64,000 nucleotides of DNA from Prorocentrum cordatum (Eukaryota > Sar > Dinophyceae > Prorocentrales > Prorocentraceae), in contig CAUYUJ010021171.1 in the NCBI GenBank assembly GCA_963575745.1, forward strand, positions 342,501 to 406,500, given 5' to 3'. Below are positions 43,531 to 53,018 of this stretch, one piece after another. The notes beneath the pieces are model-generated. The model was not told the origin of the DNA. It searched no databases and saw only the letters and a program-made list of their open reading frames with translations. Every line of letters begins with the position of its first letter. The stretch's first letter is position 1. The position numbers and the translations under genes were made by a program.

Positions 43531-44990
43531 GAGTCGGTCAGGCCCGCTTCCTGACGCCAGCGGACATGGCGACCCATGGGGGTGGACGCGTTCTGGGAAA
43601 TAAATCGGCAGCGACAGAGGGCCGCGCGCCGGCCCGAAACGGGCCAGACGGGCCAAAGGTCTTCCCGCATTCTCAGCACAGCCTCTCTGAAATCAAAATA
43701 GCGGGCCCCCAGCTGGTCATAGACGACATCCAGGACGCGAGCGTCCCGCAGGGGAGCCAGCGGGACGACCGCGGGCGGAGCGCCCGCAGCGAGGGCCCTG
43801 GGGGCTGCCGGGGCCCCTCCCGCGGGGACGGCCCCGACAGGGGCCGGCGCGCCCAGGGGAGGCCCCAACAGGGGCCCAGGCGCCGCCAGCGGCGCAGGCC
43901 CCCCAGGGGCTGGAGCAGGTCCAGGAGCCAGGGCGGCCGCGAGGCCCGCCAGACCGCCTGGCGCGAGGGCGCCACCTGCCGGTGCCGGAGCGGGGGGGCC
44001 AACGCCACCCCCTGGCACCGCGGGGGCGACTCCTAGTGCCAATCCGCCTGGGGGATTCGCCGCCGCAGGACCAGCCAGGGCTAAAGCGGCAGGGGCAGGC
44101 GCTGCTCCAGCGGCCCTACCCACGTTCACCGCAAAGACAGGCGAGGGCACGACATTCAGCCTGGCGGCAGCAGCCGTCCTGTCCGCCACGAGCTGGTGCA
44201 AGAGCGGCAGGGCGCGGAAGCCGTAGACCCTCTGGCCGCCGATGGCTGGGGAACCCCCGCCTGAGACGCCATTGGCCAGCGGCGTCCAGGCGTCGACGTC
44301 GCACCCCGGCAGCAGGTCCTCTTCGTAGCAGTCCCCGTCTGGCGTGACTCTCGTGAACGCGTGGTTCGGAAGGAAGAGCAGGACCAGTCGCTCATGCCAC
44401 AGTGGGGCCCCGCGGGCCTGGAACCTGACGGCGATGAAGTCGCCCTCGGCGACGCCAGCGTTCGAGAAGACATGGCCGCCGACAGCGGCTCCGGGTGCCG
44501 CGAGGGCCGCCATCAGGCACGGCCAGCCCCAGCCGCCGCCGCCGCCGCCGCGACGCGCCTCCCGCGCACGGCTACCGCCTGGGCGCGAGCCTCCTGCTCG
44601 AAGTCCGCCTCGGAGCCCGGGGCTGGGAGGTGCGGCGGACCCACCAGCGCCAGCGGCTCGGCGAGCGGGGGCTTGGGCGGGCCGCCAGCGCTGGGGGCCT
44701 CCCCCGCGCTCTCGCTCGGAGCCCGTCGGGGGCACCGAACAGCCGGCAGGAGCCGGCCCGCGAAGAAACCTGCGGCCCCTCCTCCCGCGAGCCCCGCGGA
44801 CAAGCAGCCCGCCGCCAGCGCCGCGCCGGTGAGCACGGCGTGCGTCGCCGACGACACCGGCGGGCAGCTGCAGCTCCCGCAGGCGAGGGCTGGGCAGCCA
44901 GGGATCTCTCGGCAGACCAGCTGTGGACAGGGAGGGAGGCGGGGCAGACCGCAGCGAGCTGGGCGGTGTAGTAGTGGAGTCCGACGACAA
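43461..44990 (-). pseudogene. DIRS gag-like region
   Basis: The N-terminal part is low-complexity. From about residue 160 it becomes protein-like: HVFSNAGVAEGDFIAVRFQA, ERLVLLFLPNHAFTRVTPDG, GQRVYGFRALPLLHQLVADR, then a long Ala/Pro/Gly linker, then ARVLDVVYDQLGARYFDFRE and PVSGRRAALCRCRFISQNAS. The frame then slips: GLTDSDLGW should continue VDEHEKRCRTFEHAAVYDQL in the next frame (a missing G in a G-run near 43,525). Relatives have a region of this type before the RT. It is probably a nucleic-acid-binding capsid-like protein, by position only. Confidence 0.6.
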
Positions 44991-45040
44991 TCGAATCTCT
45001 CAGCCCCTCATACCAGATGCCGTGCATCTGGCGAGATGAG

Positions 45041-45107
45041 AACTTGAGCCGACACAAATGCGGCCCCTCCATGCTGCTACACATGCTTCCCGATGTAAAA
45101 TGATTCA
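45041..45107. repeat. Direct repeat flanking the DIRS-like element (5' copy)
   Basis: GAGAACTTGAGCCGACACAA, ATGCGGCCCCTCCATGCTGC, TACACATGCTTCCCGATGTA; same orientation as 38,752-38,818, about 6.3 kb away. Confidence 0.8.
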
Positions 45108-45300
45108 TTGTGGCGGCTCTACAAAGGGATTCCTTTTGCGGCGGCCCTACAATGAGACTCCTTTGATGGTGGCCTGACAAAAGGTTCCCTTTTATGGCGG
45201 CAATACAAAAGGATCATTTTTTGTGGCGGCCATATGAAAGGATTATGTTTTGTGGCGCCGTTAGACAATGATTCATTTCGCGGCGCTCTTACAAACATGA
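45105..45300. repeat. ~40-bp GTGGCGGC...TACAAAAGGATTCC minisatellite
   Basis: Five to six units such as TTGTGGCGGCTCTACAAAGG, GATTCCTTTTGCGGCGGCCC, TACAATGAGACTCCTTTGAT. Each contains an AAAGGAATCCTTT-like palindrome. The complement occurs at 37,850-38,000 and singly near 38,510-38,570, on the other side of the DIRS-like element. Confidence 0.8.
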
Positions 45301-45424
45301 TTATCGTTGCATCGGTGTTGCGAAGAACTTGGGCAAAAGGGTGTGCCGAAGAACATCCTCAATATGAAACAACAGAGGTACGTTGGAGATATTGGTGGAA
45401 GAGCTTACCATATCTATATGTGTA

Positions 45425-45590
45425 CAGTTATGGGTATACATACATACATACATACATACATACATACATGCATGCAGGCAGGCAGGCAGGCATGCATGCA
45501 TGCATGCAGGCATGCAAAACAACAAACATACAGGCATACACTCATACATACATACGTACGTACGTACATACATTTATGTACAACTATAAC
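45425..45590. repeat. (ACAT)n/(GCAG)n microsatellite
   Basis: CATA tetranucleotides, GCAG and CATG tetranucleotides, then CATA/CGTA. Confidence 0.95.
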
Positions 45591-45936
45591 CATATGTGTA
45601 TGTATACACCTCGCCAAAACGTTCGGTTGGATTCGGCTTCTTTGGCCCTCGGACGCGGGAAGGGGTTCTCTGTGGACTCAGGAATGCGAATGTGGGTCCT
45701 TCTACACAGCTCCGCTGCATGAAAGCGAATCTCGTGCTCGGACCTCGAACTCTCCCCAAACCTCGAGTTCTGCGGCAGTCTTCTGCCGGCTTGCGGGCCT
45801 AAAGCATCAGGCTGTGGAAAACTGCGCTGGTACACGCTTACATGCGCCATGGCAATGTATGGGTGAACCTAGACGCAGCCGCTGAAGATGTCAAGCGAAT
45901 GTTTCACGTTCCAATATGCCCATCGCGGGAATGAGT

Positions 45937-46985
45937 TCACATTGTATACTTGACGAGTATGCACGTGGAGATACACGCAAAAAATACCGACACTATCACC
46001 ATCATCAAAAATAGAAGGTTGAACTGCATCCGGGAATATGTGATATCATTCTGCATGAAGTCGTACTGATCAGGAACTGTGTTGAGTGCCGTCTGGTAAC
46101 GATTGCTGACTCTCCATACATACCAGCTGTATTGCAAGATTTGGAAAACTTTCGATATCACCACGACCATCGACACAAACGCCGAAACGATTCCGAACCT
46201 AAGGCCCTGGCCGCGTTCGCAATACCAACCCCTGCCCGAACACAACGACTTCGCCAACACGACTTGGAAATAAAGGTAGGCACCACAATAACAGACGCCG
46301 TGAACGAAGACACGCGAAACGGCTCGTCGGGCGATGAGGACTGCGTCGTTCATGAGCGTGTGCACCGCCTGTACGACTTCTGCTTCCGCCCTCCAAACCG
46401 GACCTCGTGGAGTCATCCCTGTATGCTGGCTGGTATACTTGTCGAGGAGGCTCCAGACCCTCCTGTAGTCCTGGAGATTCACGAGCTGCATTTCCAGCAA
46501 TAACTGCATGCTGCAACACTCTGCAATTTCGTCCATAAGCTCAGACGATTTCACCTGCCAACCGCGCAAGCTAGTATACGCGTGTCTGGTAGCTGTCCAC
46601 TTTACGGAGAGCGGGAACTCATCTTTCGAGGGCTCGTACTTGCGGCACGAATCCTGTGTCACAAGTTCTCCTGGACGGCCTGTGAGCTGTGTGGCGAAAC
46701 GGTACGCCTTGACGGAAACGGGCTGGTCGTTGAACTTGCGCTCCTTCCACTGCGCCCACTTGTCTTCATTTAAAATTGTATTCCACCTTTTGCGAGGATC
46801 ACTGGTGTCGGCCTCTGTCCAGTCCACGGTAAGCGGAAAGTCAAGGGGCTCGGACAGTGTCCCCAGTGTCCCCAGATAGTAATACACCTCAACACGTCCA
46901 CCCTGGAATTCACGATTCACCCACTCCCTCCACTGGATTACATCTGTGATCGATTTTCGTTCTGCGCGAGGTCCCGCAATGTCGA
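45937..46985 (-). CDS. Membrane protein, candidate last exon
   Basis: The open frame can be extended upstream of the first GTG to FEFDIAGPRAERKSITDVIQ, WREWVNREFQGGRVEVYYYL, probably after an acceptor TCTCCAG near 46,993. Then SEPLDFPLTVDWTEADTSDP, RKRWNTILNEDKWAQWKERK, HAYTSLRGWQVKSSELMDEI. The C-terminal third has three to four hydrophobic segments: DAVLIARRAVSRVFVHGVCY, AYLYFQVVLAKSLC, LRFGIVSAFVSMVVVISKVF and NLLFLMMVIVSVFFACISTC, ending ILVKYTM and a stop at 45,937. It is uninterrupted for about 345 residues, which contrasts with the decayed elements around it. The family is not recognised. Confidence 0.6.
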
Positions 46986-47390
46986 ACTCAAACCTGGAGA
47001 TCCGAAATCATAAAGAAAACACGACGTCTTGAAACAACTGATGGGAACCCCCGACCCAATATGTCTGCTTCGTTTCTCGAGCCGGATCAAATCTGGAGGA
47101 GCCGCTCCAAACGGTCCAAAAGAAATCCCGTCGTGATCTCTTCGCAGCACCGCGATCTGAAGGAACATCCTGCCCCATTCCATCCAAGCATACACGCCGC
47201 GCAGCTGATCGAATGCCCAACGTCGGTGGCTAGCGGCCGTCCACCCAGGGCGCGGCATGCAGTACACCATGCCGTACAGGTAGTGCCCGATCTGGGCGCA
47301 GAAAACTGCAGCAAGGAGGGGCCGTAGCGGGATGGAGTCAGGTATGAAGAACGGCAAGGCTTGGAGCTGCGTAGAGACTTCCCCCAAGCG
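46985..47390 (-). CDS. Membrane protein, candidate exon
   Basis: LGEVSTQLQALPFFIPDSIP, LRPLLAAVFCAQIGHYLYGM, VYCMPRPGWTAASHRRWAFD, LRGVYAWMEWGRMFLQIAVL, RRDHDGISFGPFGAAPPDL. One hydrophobic helix and aromatic-rich stretches. Its junction to the last exon lies between about 47,060 and 46,985 and is not resolved; GT and GC donors are both available. Confidence 0.45.
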
Positions 47391-47406
47391 TAATCCTGGT
47401 TGGCAT

Positions 47407-47647
47407 CAACGTGCCCACGGGGTATCCAGGGCGTTCATGACAGCCCACCCCCCCGAGGGTTGAGGTGCTGATGCCGCCCAGGACTTCTTGAGACCAACTG
47501 GGGCTACCTGCAGCCGCTGTCTACGCGTAGCGTCAAGCCTTGCCATGAAAAGCGCTTCGTTACGCGTTTCTGCCCAATCGGTGTCCACCATGTCCTGTAT
47601 GCTGCCGCTCAGATACATGTAAAAAACATGCCCATGAACGTGTTCCC
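47407..47647 (-). CDS. Membrane protein, candidate exon after the family 1 intron
   Basis: EHVHGHVFYMYLSGSIQDMV, DTDWAETRNEALFMARLDAT, RRQRLQVAPVGLKKSWAAS, then PQPSGGWAVMNALDTPWAR and TGA at 47,406. Composition is like a soluble loop. The same frame reopens after the stop. Confidence 0.45.
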
Positions 47648-47861
47648 CTGGTAAGAGGAACACGCATCGGAATAATCATAAACTTTCGGAGCTCCGCTCG
47701 AATTTTTTGGACCTCCGCTGGACCCCCCACCCTGGCGCGTGGAGCGTGCCATGGGCGGCGCCGGAGGCACCGCCAGGGGGACCCAGCGCCGATCCGAGAA
47801 ATCCTCGCGGAGCTCGCACAGTGTATGTTTATGCATTTTCCCCCTTCGACCTGAATCCGGC
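47648..47861 (-). mobile_element. MITE-like family 1, copy c, filling a GC-AG intron
   Basis: Intron of 214 bp: donor GCCGGATTCAGG, then AAAATGCATAAACATACAC, the palindromic core (CTCGGATCGGCGCTGGGTCC, CCTGGCGGTGCCTCCGGCG, GGTCCAGCGGAGGTCC), GTTTATGATTATT, and acceptor CTTACCAG. Core and CATAAAC/GTTTATG ends match copies at 9.1, 25.5 and 49.2 kb. Removing it joins LLWLLVIDIVTLY to REHVHGHVFYMYLSGSIQDM in frame. Confidence 0.65.
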
Positions 47862-48110
47862 TGTACAATGTCACGATGTCTATCACGAGGAGCCACAACA
47901 ACCACACGTGGAAGCACCAGTGCGGCTGCTCAGTGGGCTGCTTCGCCAGGTTAGCAATCGAGCCAGATGCGCCAAATTGCGCGCCGCTGTGCTCGCCAGA
48001 TGCATCGGATAGCGCTCGCAAGTCAGACAAACCAGCTAGTGTCAGTGAGCCCGATCGCGTCGATGCCTCAGGTACGCCAGATGACATCTCAGATGCGCGA
48101 GTTGACACCT
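47862..48110 (-). CDS. Membrane protein, candidate middle exon
   Basis: A Ser/Ala/Gly-rich polar stretch (SSEVSTRASEMSSGVPEAST, TLAGLSDLRALSDASGEHSG) runs into GSIANLAKQPTEQPHWCFHV and WLLWLLVIDIVTLY, a strong hydrophobic helix with Trp/His before it. The 5' limit is uncertain. The donor is best placed after TAC-A at 47,862 (GC at 47,861-47,860), which keeps phase with the next exon. Confidence 0.5.
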
Positions 48111-48364
48111 CGCTTGATCTACCTACTGATCCGCTGAACCTCGACCTCCCCGTCCAGCTGGGCCACTTCTTCGTCCACATGGGCCGACTGAACTTCCATC
48201 GACTGAACTTCCATCTCTTCTTCCGGCCGACTCCATCCTCCCGTCGTCCTCCACCTCCTCCTCTAGAGCGGGATGTGCTAGGTGCGCTCGATGAGAAGCT
48301 GGATCCGCCGCCTTGCCAACGGCACGCTGAGGCGAATGAGGATGCCTGACGGCTGGGAGGAGTC

Positions 48365-48520
48365 GCGACCGCAGGACTCTATCCAAAGCGAGAACCCAAC
48401 ACAGGAGGGTTGGGGGACAGAGAACATAGCATAGGAGAGGAGGGAGGCAGGAAGGAGATTGGACTGGAGACCGTAGTGCTCCATCCGAAGCGAGAACCCA
48501 ACGCAAGAGGGCTTGGACAA
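48365..48520. repeat. ~110-bp spaced direct repeat
   Basis: GACTCTATCCAAAGCGAGAA, CCCAACACAGGAGGGTTGGG recurs as GTGCTCCATCCGAAGCGAGA, ACCCAACGCAAGAGGGCTTGG about 110 bases later. 48,520-49,020 beyond it is GC-rich with no recognised gene. Confidence 0.6.
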
Positions 48521-49019
48521 AAAGAAATCTGGCACGGGATGGCCGGAAAAAAGATGTGATGCTTCGTCTCGCCTTCCCACCTCCCCCCTCCTCCCTCGCG
48601 CTCCTCCTCCCTGTCCCTCCTGGGGGTCAGGAGGGAGCGGGCCTCGGCTGGGCGGCGGGTGGGGCTGGGTGGGCCTCGGCTGGGCCAGCCGGGGCCAGCC
48701 CGGCCCCACCCGCTCGCCCCGAGCCTGGCGCCGCCCGGACCGATGCGGGCCGCCCCGGCCCAGGGCCCGCCAGACACTCGGCCCGACCGCTCCGTGCGGA
48801 TGGCCCTGCCAGGCAGGGCCGCCCGCCCCCCTCGCACACATTCGAGGTGCGAGCAAAAACTAGAGGTGCGCATGCGCATTCATGGGCATGTCGTCCCAAG
48901 CCTACTTCGAGTATGGGATCGACTACAGAACTGATCAACCCCAGAATTTCTTTTTTTCGCCAGATCCACGAACAAATGCTGCGCCTCTTCCTGTAGATTC
49001 GGCGAGGAAGCCAATTTTG

Positions 49020-49540
49020 GGGTAACTCAATTGTGTAGTGGATCCCCTACTCGACTATACTTGAGGAGTGTATCCCCTGATGGGGTCTCGAGCACCCAGC
49101 TTCGTCTGCCCTGCTGGGGCAAGGGGCGCCCTCTCCTCTGCGGAGGGTCTCCCCGCCCACCATTGCGATGCCCGCCCCTGGGCCCGAACAGTTCTCCGTG
49201 AACTTCCGAGCTGAAGCAGGCCTGAACATCGTAAATGGGGGAGCGACGCTGGAGCCTCCTGGCGGATTTCTTGGATCGACGCTGGATACCCTTGGCGGCG
49301 CATCTGGCGCCGCCTCTGGCGCGCTCCGTGCGCCAGGGATGGGGGTCCAGCGCCGATCTAAGGAATCAGCGCGGACCTCCGAAAATGTATGCTTGATGAT
49401 GTTACGCATCTCGACGCTACGCTGACACGGGGCGAGGGTCTGCCGCAGACAGCTGTACGTCTGCGCATCAGAGAGGCACTCGGATCCGGACATCACTTCA
49501 GACGTCGCGCCGGACAGCAACTCCTCTTCGCATGAAGGAA
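49020..49540 (-). CDS. Two low-confidence candidate exons around a family 1 element
   Basis: Upstream piece (about 49,540-49,440): FPSCEEELLSGATSEVMSGS, ECLSDAQTYSCLRQTLAPCQ. Downstream piece (about 49,210-49,020), after acceptor TTCAG: ACFSSEVHGELFGPRGGHRN then RRGRPLPQQGRRSWVLETPS. Both are polar. They are placed in the membrane-protein gene only because of strand, position and the intervening element. Confidence 0.3.
49226..49406. mobile_element. MITE-like palindromic element, family 1, copy d
   Basis: ACATCGTAAATGG on the left, GGATTTCTTGGATCGACGCT, GGATACCCTTGGCGGCGC, centre GGCGCGCTCCGTGCGCCAGG, then GGGGGTCCAGCGCCGATCTA, AGGAATCAGCGCGGACCTCC, and TGTATGCTTGATGATG on the right. The arms pair around the GGCGCGC centre. 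Confidence 0.65.
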
Positions 49541-49959
49541 ACGCGTCCTAAAGGAAACGGGGCCCTGACCTAGAGTGAGGTCGGGCGTGTCCCCCTACAG
49601 GCGGATTTTGGACGGAAAATAACAAATAGTCAAACAATATTCCCAAAATATTGAAAAATATGAAACAAATCGTCCCCTGACTATTCTTGACTATTTCTGA
49701 ATATTCCTCCTCTAGAGGGACATGCCCGATTTCAGCCTTCCCCCAGGACCAGCTCTCCACTCCCGAATAATCTGGTCTGCCCGTCCCTGGGGCCCGTGGC
49801 GGGCCCGTCCCCGGAGCCCAAGGCGCCAGAGAAACCGGAGGACCCGCTGCCCTGGAGACTCCTCTCCTTCATGCGAGGGGCAGCGAGAAGGAGGGGGCTG
49901 GCATAGGCAAAGGCATCCTAGATGGGGACCGAGCAGATGGGGTCGAAGGGTCGCGCCGC

Positions 49960-50170
49960 ATCGCCAATGCATCGCCAATGCATCGGCGATGCATCGGCGA
50001 TGCACTGGCGACGTCGGCGATGCATCGGCGACGTGAGCGTGGAGAGAATCGGGCTCCGCATCGAGCCGCATGGCCGATGCATCGGCGATACGGCGCGAAC
50101 CTCGGACCCCATCTGGGAGGCCAAGAATAGGAGGGGGACGCATCGATCTTGAATCGGCAATACGTCGCCG
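49960..50170. repeat. CGATGCATCGGCGATG minisatellite
   Basis: Repeats of ATGCATCGGCGATGCA and CATCGGCGACGT with CCGATAGxGGC words; related to the arrays next to both arm pseudogenes. 50,170-50,600 shows no recognised gene. Confidence 0.8.
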
Positions 50171-50599
50171 ATAGAACTGTGATAGGCCCCCGATAGTGGA
50201 TCCGCACGCTCCTGCGCGGGTCGGAGCCATCGGGCCCATATCGACGATCCATGGGCAATTGGAGATCGATGCGCCCCCCCTCTTGGGGAGACCAACAAAA
50301 AACCGATACCTTTACTCCCCGGCCCTTTTCCCAGGGTGCGGTCGGATCAGAGCTTCGAGGCGAATGAAGCGGTGGCGACGAAGGCCCCTTAAAAGCCGAA
50401 CAGGGGGAAAACAAGAGGAGGGTAACGAGGGAACGGTAGCGGTATCGTTACCTTTTCCTCTTCTGACCTGTGCCTGTCCCCCCCTGATCGTTGCCCCCGA
50501 CCCTGGCGATCCTCGTCCGCCTCGCTGCGCTCGGTGCCGGCGAGCCCTCCAACAGAGCACACGCGAGAGAGCCAGAGAATCACGACCACGGGCGGGCAC

Positions 50600-50670
50600 G
50601 CCCACGCACCCCGGCCCTGCCTTGCGGACTTGTCCATGAACCAGGTGCTCGAATACTTTGCGATATGCAC
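50600..50670 (-). CDS. Membrane protein, candidate exon 2
   Basis: Begins after GTAGAG (acceptor AG at 50,672-50,671) in phase with exon 1: VHIAKYSSTWFMDKSARQGR. The 3' limit is uncertain; several GC/GT donors follow. Confidence 0.4.
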
Positions 50671-50845
50671 CTCTACGCCACGAAAGTATACACACAGACA
50701 CACTCCGACGAATTTTGCATGTACCTTCAGGGAGGGCGGCGGTGTATGACATCGCTGGCGCCCAGTGGTGATTTATACACCGCCACCCTCCCCTGAGGCC
50801 CAGGAATTATCCAATGGAGGGTGTCTGTGTATATATTTCTGTGGC
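50671..50845 (-). mobile_element. Inverted-repeat element forming intron 1 (family 2, introner-like)
   Basis: On the minus strand the intron starts GCCACAGAAATATATACACA and GACACCCTCC, and ends GGAGTGTGTCTGTGTGTATA, CTTTCGTGGC, GTAGAG. The two ends are about 30-base inverted repeats. The interior also pairs with itself (GGAGGGTGGCGGTGTATAAA against CATACACCGCCGCCCTCCCT). The 175-bp intron is therefore almost exactly one palindromic element, with its terminal GC serving as the donor. Confidence 0.7.
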
Positions 50846-51157
50846 TGGCGGAACCTCGCAAGCCAGTAGGACAGCGCAGGCAATAGCAGCCGGGAAATGG
50901 TACAAAAACTGGTAGAAAACTCCCTCGTTGTCGCTCCGGGTCTCCAGCCACGCGCACGCGAACCCGAGCCATAAGAACAACAACATCACGGATGCGTGTG
51001 CGGCTGGCTGCCAAAGCGCTAACTGCGTAACGGGACCAACGCAATGCGCACGCACGCATCTTCCGTCCTTTTCTGACAGCTTGACAGCTTGGCTGACAAA
51101 GAATGGAAGCTGTCCAAAAAGGCGAGGCCCCTTGTCAAGATAGCTGTAGCCCGCCAT
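50846..51157 (-). CDS. Membrane protein, candidate exon 1
   Basis: Starts MAGYSYLDKGPRLFGQLPFF, a good N-terminus. A short polar stretch (KLSEKDGRCVRAHC) leads to VTQLALWQPAAHASVMLLFL, WLGFACAWLE and, after a loop, FLYHFPAAIACAVLLACEVPP, two probable membrane helices. The frame continues to CCA at 50,848-50,846, followed directly by GCCACAGAAATATATAC, a GC splice donor that is also the first base pair of a terminal inverted repeat. Confidence 0.55.
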
Positions 51158-51159
51158 GC

Positions 51160-51550
51160 TCGGTGGTCATAAGTCACTGGAGGGCAACTAACGACAGAGG
51201 CGGGACCTACAATGGTTCGAACCAAATGTCCAAGGAACCTAAGGCCAGCGCTCAGTCGGGAATCCCGCCTGCGCGAGGCACTTTTATCGCGCTCGCTGGC
51301 CGTGCCTGGTGGTCGCGGGGCCCAGTAGCGAGCTCCTTCTCCTCGCTCCTCCTCGCTACTCCCTCTCCATTTCCTTCTCTTCCTCCTCGCTCCTCCTCGT
51401 TTCTCGCTCCTCCTCCTCGCTCCGACTCGCTCATCAGAGGCTTAAGTGAAGGACCCCTCCCGAGCGATTATTCCCGACCATCCTGTGGTGTTGGGTCCTC
51501 GTTTTGAAGACGGCGACCCGCAGCTCACTACTCCTCTCCTTTACCAACTT
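51160..51550. other. Upstream flank of the membrane-protein gene; TCC-rich
   Basis: TCCTCGCT repeats at 51,335-51,435; no promoter motif can be assigned with confidence. Confidence 0.4.
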
Positions 51551-51551
51551 C

Positions 51552-51796
51552 TCCCCTCCATCACCATCATCATCATCATCATCAACATCATCATCATCAT
51601 CATCATCATCATCAGCATCAGCATCAGCATCATCATCATCATCATCATCATCATCACCATCACCATCACCATCATCATCAGAAGCATCATCAACAGCATC
51701 ATCACCATCATCACAATCGTCATCATTATCATCAGCATCATCATCATACTCATCATTCGCATCATCATCATACTCATCATCAACATCATCATCATG

Positions 51797-51837
<41 letters not shown>

Positions 51838-52110
51838 ATTCATCGTCATCGTCATCGTCATCATCATCATCATCTCCACCAACACCACCACCACAATCGT
51901 CATCATCATCAGCATCAGCATCATCATCGCCACCACCACCATACTTATCAGCATCATCCTCAGAATCAGCATCATCATTCCCATCCTCATTCCCATCACC
52001 ATCACCACCACCACCATCACCAACATCATAATCATCTGCATCATCGTCATAATCATGACCATCATCATCATCAACATCATCACCGTCATCGTCATCGTCA
52101 TCATCAGCGT
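51552..52110. repeat. (ATC)n array with ACC/GTC/ATA variants
   Basis: About 560 bases of CAT/ATC triplets with regular single-base variants. Poly-Asp, poly-Ile, poly-Met and poly-Ser frames are artefacts. 52,110-53,010 contains no recognised gene. Confidence 0.95.
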
Positions 52111-53018
52111 CACCTCGCCCCGTCCGATGCCTGGTGGCCCCAGGGCCCAATGTTGGGCCCCCACAGGCCGAAGTGAAGGAACAACCGCGCGTTGGAGAAG
52201 ACTGTAGTGCCAGAGGCCTGGGGGGAGGAGGAAGAGGAGGACGACGAACGGCAGAGACTCCACGCGCTGGGCCCTGGGGCGAGACGCTCCCCAGACGAGA
52301 GGGGGGCCGCCCGAAATGGTTCGCATCCACCCGAAAACGTAGGCGGCCGCGGCGCGGGCGCTCGGCCGACGATCACGAAAAGCCCCAACCAAACATCGAA
52401 CGCTGGCGAACAACGACACGGCACACAGACTCAGTCCAAATCGTCATGGGCGGGGAAAAAATTATACGGCGAGGGCATCCAACGGGGAACCACTCGTTCA
52501 TTCATTCATAGCTCATGGGGTCCAGTCACCCCCAAAAAAAACAAGCGTACCTCACCAGGAGTTGTTGCCCCAAGAGAAAACGAAACCTCTGAACTGCCCT
52601 CGGGTTCAGCCCTGAGGTGGCTTAACCTACGAAGCCGGCGGCTTTACTGCTTAAAAATGCATTCCACACTCGGCAAGATGCCGCGCGGGCCCCGCCAGCA
52701 AGCGCCCGAAGCGATCACCCCCACGAGGGCGCAGCTGGCCTTAGGCACGCGGGCCCCTCCCCGAGCTGGAAACTCTATCCTTCGGGCGGCCGTTCTGACC
52801 CCGACCCCCCGTACCTTTGGGCCTCCGAGGAACGTTGACCGTCGGAGCGCCTTCTAAAAACTGGGGGTCGGGCTCAAACTGCTGAACGCCAGGCTAGGAT
52901 TCGATGAAGGAGGAACGGCGGGAGGAGGCTCAGGGCCCGAGGAAGGGAGAGAAATCAAATCCCTGGACATTTCATCCGCGAGCCTCGAGCTGGCCTAGAG
53001 AGCCTGCGGGGGCCTGCT

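Larger units (their letters stand above)
39007..44990 (-). mobile_element. DIRS-like tyrosine-recombinase retrotransposon (inactivated)
   Basis: About 6 kb on the minus strand in the order gag-like region, reverse transcriptase, RNase H, tyrosine recombinase, methyltransferase-like domain. That order and the recombinase place it with DIRS/YR retroelements, which insert by recombination of a circular DNA intermediate rather than with an integrase. At least four frameshifts (near 43,525, 42,385, 41,280 and 41,050-40,950) and one in-frame stop (39,466) are needed to read it. Direct repeats (38,752 and 45,041) and a shared minisatellite lie just outside both ends. Confidence 0.8.
45937..51157 (-). 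other. Candidate host gene: multi-exon multi-pass membrane protein
   Basis: Protein-like segments on the minus strand between 51,157 and 45,937 join into a plausible spliced gene. Predicted exons: 51,157-50,846; 50,670 to about 50,600; probably about 49,540-49,440 and 49,210-49,020; about 48,110-47,862; 47,647 to about 47,400; about 47,390-47,050; about 46,985-45,937. Two junctions fit in phase with GC donors and AG acceptors (50,845/50,671 and 47,861/47,648). Predicted hydrophobic helices occur in the first, fifth and last exons. No family is recognised. It is the least decayed gene-like object in the window, but an in-frame TGA at 47,406 is unexplained (short intron or mutation). Confidence 0.5.

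Noticed and set aside
51434-52330. Asp-rich 298-residue and Met-rich 292-residue frames
   Set aside because: Translations of the ATC array.
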